A stretch of DNA of 11,461 bases, taken from positions 1 to 11,461 of the forward strand of contig CANBEE010000072.1 in assembly GCA_947367415.1 (NCBI GenBank). The letters run 5' to 3'. The position numbers and the translations under genes were made by a program. The notes beneath the pieces are model-generated. The model ran no database searches and was not told the DNA's origin. It saw nothing but the letters and a program-made list of their open reading frames with translations. This document shows positions 7,063 through 11,461 of this stretch, one piece after another. Within the stretch, counting starts at the first letter, position 1. Each line of letters begins with the position of its first letter. The stretch comes from an uncultured Bacteroidales bacterium. Lineage in GTDB: Bacteria; Bacteroidota; Bacteroidia; Bacteroidales; Bacteroidaceae.

Positions 7063-7968
7063 CTACTTCACTACCTTCATCTTCTCGAAACCTTCGCCAT
7101 AGACGCCTGTGACATTGCTCTGCGAGACGAAAGCATTGGGGTCGATGTCGTGGATGATGCGGAAGAGGTTGACTGCATCTTGCCGGCGAGCAAGCACTAC
7201 GAGCACCTTACGGGGTTGCTTGCTGTACCAACCTGTACCGTCGAGCACAGTGACTCCACGGTGAAGCTTCGAGTTGATATAGTCGGCAATATCTTCATAC
7301 TTCTGCGAGAAGATGAGGAACTGTACGGAGCGGCGTGTGCTGTTGATGTAGTAGTCGAGCGACACACTCATGATGACGAGTGCCACGAAACCGAACATCA
7401 CGCGGCGCCAGTCGTTGAATACGAAGTAGCAACTGCTGATAATGAGGATATCGGAAATCATTGTAGCACGGCCGAAACTGATGTTGCGGTACTTGTTGAT
7501 GATGGCATTGACGATATCCATACCGCCAGTACTTCCATTATGTGTAAAGGCAAGGCCAACACCGATACCGGCAGCTATAGCACCGAGTACGCAAGCCATG
7601 AAGTCCTGCCCGGGGCCGAGGAGCTGCATGAACTGTCCGTTATCGTCGATGAACCACTTCTGCGTGACATCGAGCATGAAGGTAAGCATGAATACGGCAT
7701 AGATGGTCTTGACACAAAACTTCCAACCCAACAGATAGAGGGCAAAAACAAGCAAAATACCATTTATTATCAAGTATGTTACCTGCATATCAATACCTGT
7801 GGCATAGAATACGATAGCAGAGATACCGGTGACTCCACCCATGGTAATTTGGTAGGGAAGCATGAAGCAACTCCATCCCAATGAGTAGATGAACAATCCG
7901 AGAGCGATGGCAAGGTAGTCTTTCACCTCGCGCATCAGTTTGTGCCTGTCTAAAATAAATGTTTGCAT
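7063..7968 (-). CDS. YitT-family membrane protein with C-terminal DUF2179 domain (301 aa)
   Basis: Integral inner-membrane protein of the YitT/DUF161 family; the transported substrate or role is not established for this group. Hydrophobic segments lie near 17-37, 46-58, 63-81, 87-100, 124-142, 170-185 and 190-208. Family hallmarks are LPYQITMGGVTGIS (37-50) and the later related FTHNGSTGGMDIV (141-153), which look like the two halves of an internal duplication. The soluble C-terminus (about 220-296) is the DUF2179 domain, with GVTVLDGTGWYSKQPRKVL (238-256) and VTGVYGEGF (286-294). Length and architecture are complete. The start at 7968 is preferred over Met12 because the added residues extend the usual cytoplasmic N-terminus. 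It lies between leuS and the glycosidase gene; the 100-bp gap to leuS is filled by a repeat element, so it may be transcribed separately from leuS. Confidence 0.9.
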   Translation of the reverse strand: MQTFILDRHKLMREVKDYLAIALGLFIYSLGWSCFMLPYQITMGGVTGISAIVFYATGIDMQVTYLIINGILLVFALYLLGWKFCVKTIYAVFMLTFMLDVTQKWFIDDNGQFMQLLGPGQDFMACVLGAIAAGIGVGLAFTHNGSTGGMDIVNAIINKYRNISFGRATMISDILIISSCYFVFNDWRRVMFGFVALVIMSVSLDYYINSTRRSVQFLIFSQKYEDIADYINSKLHRGVTVLDGTGWYSKQPRKVLVVLARRQDAVNLFRIIHDIDPNAFVSQSNVTGVYGEGFEKMKVVK

Positions 7969-7975
7969 GGGAAAA

Positions 7976-8062
7976 GAATTTTGAATTTCGAATTCTGAAT
8001 TCTAAATTGCCACCACAACGATTATATGTGCGGTTTCATTCAGAATTCAGAATTTAGAATTT
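7976..8062. repeat. Inverted array of 7-bp repeats between leuS and the YitT gene
   Basis: The left arm (7976-8010) is four tandem heptamers, GAATTTT, GAATTTC, GAATTCT and GAATTCT, plus a decayed fifth, AAATTGC. The right arm (8042-8062) is AGAATTC, AGAATTT and AGAATTT, the same unit in inverted orientation. The arms contain a perfect 13-bp inverted match (7991-8003 with 8042-8054) around a 38-bp centre. The element starts 7 bp past the leuS stop and ends 7 bp before the YitT start codon, filling the gap. It could form a long weak hairpin acting as a terminator, a processing or mRNA-stability signal, or be a small dispersed repeat. There is no GC-rich stem with a U-run, so it is not a standard intrinsic terminator. 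Confidence 0.75.
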
Positions 8063-8068
8063 ACATTG

Positions 8069-10906
8069 TTATGCAATAACGATGTTAACAATCTTCTTCG
8101 GCACGACGATGACCTTACGGATGGTCTTGCCATCGATGTACTTCTGTGTATTCTCGTTGGCGAGTACGGTCTGCTCGATGGAGGCATTGTCCATATCGGC
8201 CGCGAGGTCGAGGGTGAAGCGGGTCTTGCCGTTGAAGGAGATGGAGTAGGTCACGCTGTCCTCCTTAAGATACTCCTCATTGCATACGGGCCACTGGGCA
8301 TCGCATACGGAGCCTTCGCCACCGAGCAGTTCGTGCAGTTCTTCACATACGTGGGGTGCGAAGGGTGCGAGAGCCACGACGAGTGGCATCAGGATTTCCT
8401 TCTTGGCACACTTGAGCGACGAGAGCTCATTCACGCAGATCATGAAGGCACTGATAGAGGTGTTGTATGAGAAGTTCTCGATGTCGCCAGTCACCTTCTT
8501 GAGCAACTTGTGCAGTGACTTCAGCTCCTCCTTGGTGGCAGCCTCATCGGTCACGAGCAGCTCCTCACCACGGCCGTAGAAGAGGCTCCAGAACTTCTTG
8601 AGGAAACGGTGGCAGCCGTCGATACCGTTGGTGTCCCAAGGTTTCGACTGCTCCACAGGGCCGAGGAACATCTCATACATACGCAGGGTGTCGGCACCAT
8701 ACTTCTCGACAATCATGTCGGGGTTCACGACGTTGAACATTGACTTTGACATCTTCTCCACTGCCCATCCGCAGATGTACTTGCCATCTTCGAGGATGAA
8801 CTCAGCATCGGCATACTCGGGACGCCAAGCCTTGAAGGCCTCAAGGTCGAGCACGTCGTTGGCCACGATGTTTACATCCACGTGGAGGGGAGTCACGTCG
8901 TAGTCCTTCTTCAGGTTCAGCGATACGAAGGTGTTGGTATCCTTGATGCGATATACGAAGTTACTGCGTCCCTGAATCATTCCTTGGTTCACGAGCTTCT
9001 GGAAGGGTTCGTCCTTCTTGCTGTAGCCGAGGTCGAAGAGGAATTTGTTCCAGAAGCGTGAGTAGATGAGGTGCCCTGTAGCGTGCTCGCTACCTCCGAC
9101 GTAGAGGTCTACGTTCTGCCAATACTCACCCACCTTGCTGTCTACGAGTGCCTCGTGGTTGCGGGGGTCCATATAGCGGAGGTAGTAGGCCGATGAGCCT
9201 GCAAAGCCCGGCATGGTGTTCAGCTCGAGGGGGAAGATGGTGACGTTGTCAATCTTGCTGTTCTCCACTACACGATTATTTACAGTGTCCCAAGCCCATA
9301 CGGTAGCGTGACCCAATGGGGGCTCGCCGCTCTCTGTGGGGAGAAACTTGGCTACTTCGGGGAGTTCGATGGGCAAACAGTTCTCGGGTACCATATAGGG
9401 CATACCCTCCTTATAGTATACGGGGAACGGCTCGCCCCAGTAGCGCTGGCGACTGAAGATAGCGTCGCGCAAGCGGTAGTTCACCTTCACGCGGCCAAGG
9501 CCCTTCTCCTTGATATATTCTTTTGTGCGTGCGATAGCCTCCTTCACATCCAAACCGTTGAGTACGAGGTCGCACTCGCCCGTCTGCTCGGGGCGAGGAG
9601 AGTTCATCATGATACCCTCCTTAGCATCGAAGCTCTCCTCAGATACATCAGCACCTTCGATGAGCGGACGAATCTCGAGACCGAAATGCTTGGCAAAAGC
9701 ATAGTCGCGGCTATCGTGAGCGGGCACTGCCATGATGGCACCGGTACCGTAGCCTGCAAGCACGTAGTCTGAAATCCATACGGGGATGCTCTCGCCAGTC
9801 AAGGGGTTGATGGCATAAGAGCCGCTCCACACACCTGTCACGCGACGGTCGGCGATGCGTTCACGCTCGGTACGCTTCTTGGTGGCGTCGAGGTAAGCCT
9901 CCACAGCCTCCTTCTGCTCGGGGGTGGTGAGTGTTGCCACCAACTCGCTCTCGGGAGCGAGCACCATGAAGGTAACGCCAAACACCGTGTCGGCACGGGT
10001 GGTGAAGATGACAAACTCTACATCGCTATCCTTCACCTTGAAGGTGAGTTCGGCACCCTCGCTGCGACCGATCCAGTTGCGCTGTGTCTCCTTGAGTGAG
10101 TCTGTCCAGTCAATCTTATCGAGTCCGTCAAGCAAGCGGCCTGCATAGGCCGACACACGCAAGCACCACTGGCGCATCTTCTTCTGCACTACAGGGTAGC
10201 CACCGCGCTCAGAAACGCCATCCACTACCTCATCGTTGGCAAGCACTGTACCCAACTTGGGACACCAGTTCACCATGGTCTCACCGAGGTAGGCGATGCG
10301 GTAGTTCATCAGCACCTCCTGCTGCTCCTTCTCGCTCATGGCCTTCCACTCCTCTGCAGTGAAGGTGAGCGCCTCGGACTGTGCAGCATCGATGCCCTCC
10401 GAGCCGTTCTGCTCGAAGTGTGCCACCAAGTTCTCGATGGGCATTGCCTTGCCTTGGGCGTTGTCATAATATGAGCCAAACATCTTGATGAAGGCCCACT
10501 GTGTCCACTGATAATACTCTGAGTCGCAGGTACGTATCTCACGGTCCCAATCGAAGCAGAAACCGATCTTATCCAGCTGCTCGCGGTAGCGGGCAATGTT
10601 CTGCACCGTGGTGATGGCAGGGTGCTGACCTGTCTGTATGGCGTATTGTTCGGCAGGCAATCCGTAGGCATCATATCCCATGGGGTTGAGCACGTTGTAG
10701 CCCTGCGAACGCTTGTAGCGGGCATAGATGTCCGAGGCAATGTAGCCCAGCGGATGGCCCACATGGAGTCCCGCACCCGAAGGATAGGGGAACATGTTGA
10801 GCACGTAAAATTTCTTTTTCTCCGGATCCTCGGTCACGCGATAGGTCTGGTCAGCGACCCATCGCTGCTGCCATTTCTTCTCGATGTCTCTGAAATTGTA
10901 TTCCAT
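8069..10906 (-). CDS. leuS: Leucyl-tRNA synthetase (945 aa)
   Basis: Class I aminoacyl-tRNA synthetase that charges tRNA-Leu with leucine in the cytoplasm. The HIGH-type ATP motif is HVGH at 48-51, after NMFPYPSGAGL (37-47), and KMSKS is at 718-722. The CP1 editing domain carries TTRADTVFG (302-310) and AIMAVPAHDSRD (390-401), whose threonines and aspartates clear mischarged amino acids, so editing appears intact. RQRYWGEPFPV (486-496) and MPGFAGSSAYYLRYMDP (565-581) belong to the catalytic core. About 645-712, just before KMSKS, is a leucine-specific insertion as found in Bacteroidetes enzymes. The C-terminus holds the helical anticodon-binding and tRNA-binding domains. The protein is full length, and MEYNFRDIEKKWQQ is the usual family start. 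A -7 promoter element lies 53 bp upstream. It heads the minus-strand block. Confidence 0.98.
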   Translation of the reverse strand: MEYNFRDIEKKWQQRWVADQTYRVTEDPEKKKFYVLNMFPYPSGAGLHVGHPLGYIASDIYARYKRSQGYNVLNPMGYDAYGLPAEQYAIQTGQHPAITTVQNIARYREQLDKIGFCFDWDREIRTCDSEYYQWTQWAFIKMFGSYYDNAQGKAMPIENLVAHFEQNGSEGIDAAQSEALTFTAEEWKAMSEKEQQEVLMNYRIAYLGETMVNWCPKLGTVLANDEVVDGVSERGGYPVVQKKMRQWCLRVSAYAGRLLDGLDKIDWTDSLKETQRNWIGRSEGAELTFKVKDSDVEFVIFTTRADTVFGVTFMVLAPESELVATLTTPEQKEAVEAYLDATKKRTERERIADRRVTGVWSGSYAINPLTGESIPVWISDYVLAGYGTGAIMAVPAHDSRDYAFAKHFGLEIRPLIEGADVSEESFDAKEGIMMNSPRPEQTGECDLVLNGLDVKEAIARTKEYIKEKGLGRVKVNYRLRDAIFSRQRYWGEPFPVYYKEGMPYMVPENCLPIELPEVAKFLPTESGEPPLGHATVWAWDTVNNRVVENSKIDNVTIFPLELNTMPGFAGSSAYYLRYMDPRNHEALVDSKVGEYWQNVDLYVGGSEHATGHLIYSRFWNKFLFDLGYSKKDEPFQKLVNQGMIQGRSNFVYRIKDTNTFVSLNLKKDYDVTPLHVDVNIVANDVLDLEAFKAWRPEYADAEFILEDGKYICGWAVEKMSKSMFNVVNPDMIVEKYGADTLRMYEMFLGPVEQSKPWDTNGIDGCHRFLKKFWSLFYGRGEELLVTDEAATKEELKSLHKLLKKVTGDIENFSYNTSISAFMICVNELSSLKCAKKEILMPLVVALAPFAPHVCEELHELLGGEGSVCDAQWPVCNEEYLKEDSVTYSISFNGKTRFTLDLAADMDNASIEQTVLANENTQKYIDGKTIRKVIVVPKKIVNIVIA

Positions 10907-10958
10907 ATCTTATCTGTTTTATTGTTTCTTTTTCCTACTTAAAAAATCATTTAACAGA

Positions 10959-10966
10959 CAAAGGTA
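10959..10966 (-). promoter_or_regulatory. Bacteroidetes-type -7 promoter element for leuS
   Basis: On the minus strand this reads TACCTTTG, an exact match to TAnnTTTG, and lies 53 bp before the leuS ATG, giving an untranslated leader of roughly 45-50 nt. A TTTG at 10995-10992 lies 25 bp upstream, longer than the usual 19-21 bp; TTTCG at 10990-10986 fits the spacing better but is imperfect. I see no T-box or other riboswitch in the leader. Confidence 0.55.
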
Positions 10967-11149
10967 ACGTAAAAAATCGATTTATCGAAAACAAAGCAAA
11001 TTATCTTGTAATGTTGTGTTGTAGAAAAGCAAATTTTGATTGCTGATTCAAACTTTTGTTGTATCGGACAAAAGTTTTCAGAATATTTCTTCATAAAACC
11101 TTATCGCACCACTATCCCCTTGGCAGGAAAAGCTCTCCGCGTGGCTTGT

Positions 11150-11258
11150 TATATACAGAATGAAAACTTTATCAATTGATATATAGCGCATTGCATTTCG
11201 CCCCAGCGGATTGTCACTATAATTGTCACTAAAAAGTGCTGTATATAGAATTTTCATT
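11150..11258. repeat. Cluster of short inverted and direct repeats in the leuS upstream region
   Basis: TATATACAG at 11150-11158 is the exact reverse complement of CTGTATATA at 11239-11247, and the adjacent AATGAAAA (11159-11166) is the reverse complement of TTTTCATT (11251-11258). Because both pairs are in the same left-to-right order, they cannot form one simple hairpin. Between them ATTGTCACTA occurs twice, at 11210-11219 and 11222-11231, a 12-bp period. A 12-bp phasing of a 10-mer could be a tandem operator or simply a small duplication. The rest of 10967-11253 shows no coding sequence that I recognise. Confidence 0.5.
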
Positions 11259-11445
11259 TTTGGCCTGGCAATGGCAGATGTGTATGGATTATCGTACACA
11301 CGATATCCCTGGCTTCATCGGCATCGGTCATCAGGGCCGTCGCATAGCGTACAAGCTTGGGGTACATCTCCACAAACAGCGTGTGGAAACGTTGCTCCTC
11401 GTCCGAGGCTTTGTGTTTGCGAGATATCGTCAGCTTAGCTATTCT
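11254..11445 (-). pseudogene. Degraded N-terminal fragment of an ECF sigma factor
   Basis: Reading the minus strand from 11445, an open frame encodes DEEQRF, LFVEMYPKLVRYATALM and DADEARDIV. This is the pattern of sigma-70 region 2 in Bacteroidetes ECF sigma factors (hydrophobic helix, then the acidic A-x-D-I-V core-binding segment). Resemblance stops abruptly near 11299, inside region 2; about 15 unrelated residues follow before a TGA at 11256. Region 4 is not found in any frame between here and leuS. There is no ATG, GTG or TTG between the upstream TAG (11448) and the conserved part; a CTG sits at 11433 where the initiator would be expected. A full ECF factor is about 160-190 aa, so this looks like a relic cut by deletion or rearrangement. 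A wrongly sequenced or alternatively initiated gene is less likely. Called from residue pattern alone. Confidence 0.6.
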
Positions 11446-11461
11446 CTATATCTAATATAAC

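Noticed and set aside
7012..7884. A long plus-strand open frame (290 codons) opposite the YitT gene
   Set aside because: It is the reverse complement of a clear membrane-protein gene. Its product is acidic and His-rich without recognisable motifs, as expected for an antisense shadow.
11078..11299. A 73-codon minus-strand frame starting at GTG whose product includes CQGDSGA, resembling the serine-protease active-site motif
   Set aside because: There is no catalytic His or Asp context or trypsin fold, it is far too short, and it overlaps the end of the sigma-factor relic. The motif is coincidence.

Overview
The window looks like a chromosomal segment from a Bacteroidales bacterium (Prevotella/Bacteroides-like). 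The evidence is a PorZ-type type IX secretion protein with a C-terminal sorting-like domain, a lipoprotein GH2 glycosidase, the Bacteroidetes-style leucyl-tRNA synthetase, start codons without clear Shine-Dalgarno sequences, and -7 promoter elements of the TAnnTTTG type. Genus is inferred from general resemblance only.

Layout. Positions 1-555 hold no gene. They carry seven DnaA-box-like 9-mers, very AT-rich DNA and small internal repeats, and are the best candidate here for a chromosomal replication origin (oriC). Two plus-strand genes follow: a short SpoU/TrmH-type RNA 2'-O-methyltransferase (556-1089) and a small FMN-binding pyridoxamine-phosphate-oxidase-family protein (1128-1520). They converge on a long minus-strand block that reads, in transcription order, leuS (10906-8069), a YitT-family membrane protein (7968-7063), a GH2 lipoprotein glycosidase (6998-4446), rdgB (4435-3866) and a PorZ-like protein (3858-1537). 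The last three are 10 and 7 bp apart and are almost certainly co-transcribed. A 100-bp gap between leuS and the YitT gene holds an inverted array of 7-bp repeats. A 64-bp gap separates YitT from GH2.

Beyond leuS (10907-11461) there is no intact gene. The stretch has a good leuS promoter -7 element, a set of short direct and inverted repeats, and a degraded N-terminal fragment of an ECF sigma factor on the minus strand, with no start codon and no C-terminal half.

Functionally the window mixes housekeeping (tRNA charging, RNA methylation, nucleotide-pool cleaning by RdgB) with cell-envelope functions (PorZ-like T9SS component, surface or periplasmic glycosidase, membrane protein). I found no CRISPR array, tRNA, rRNA, transposase or phage gene, and no convincing undescribed multi-gene system. 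The most interesting items are the oriC candidate, the heptad-repeat element, the sigma-factor relic, and the GH2 and PorZ genes sharing a transcript with rdgB.
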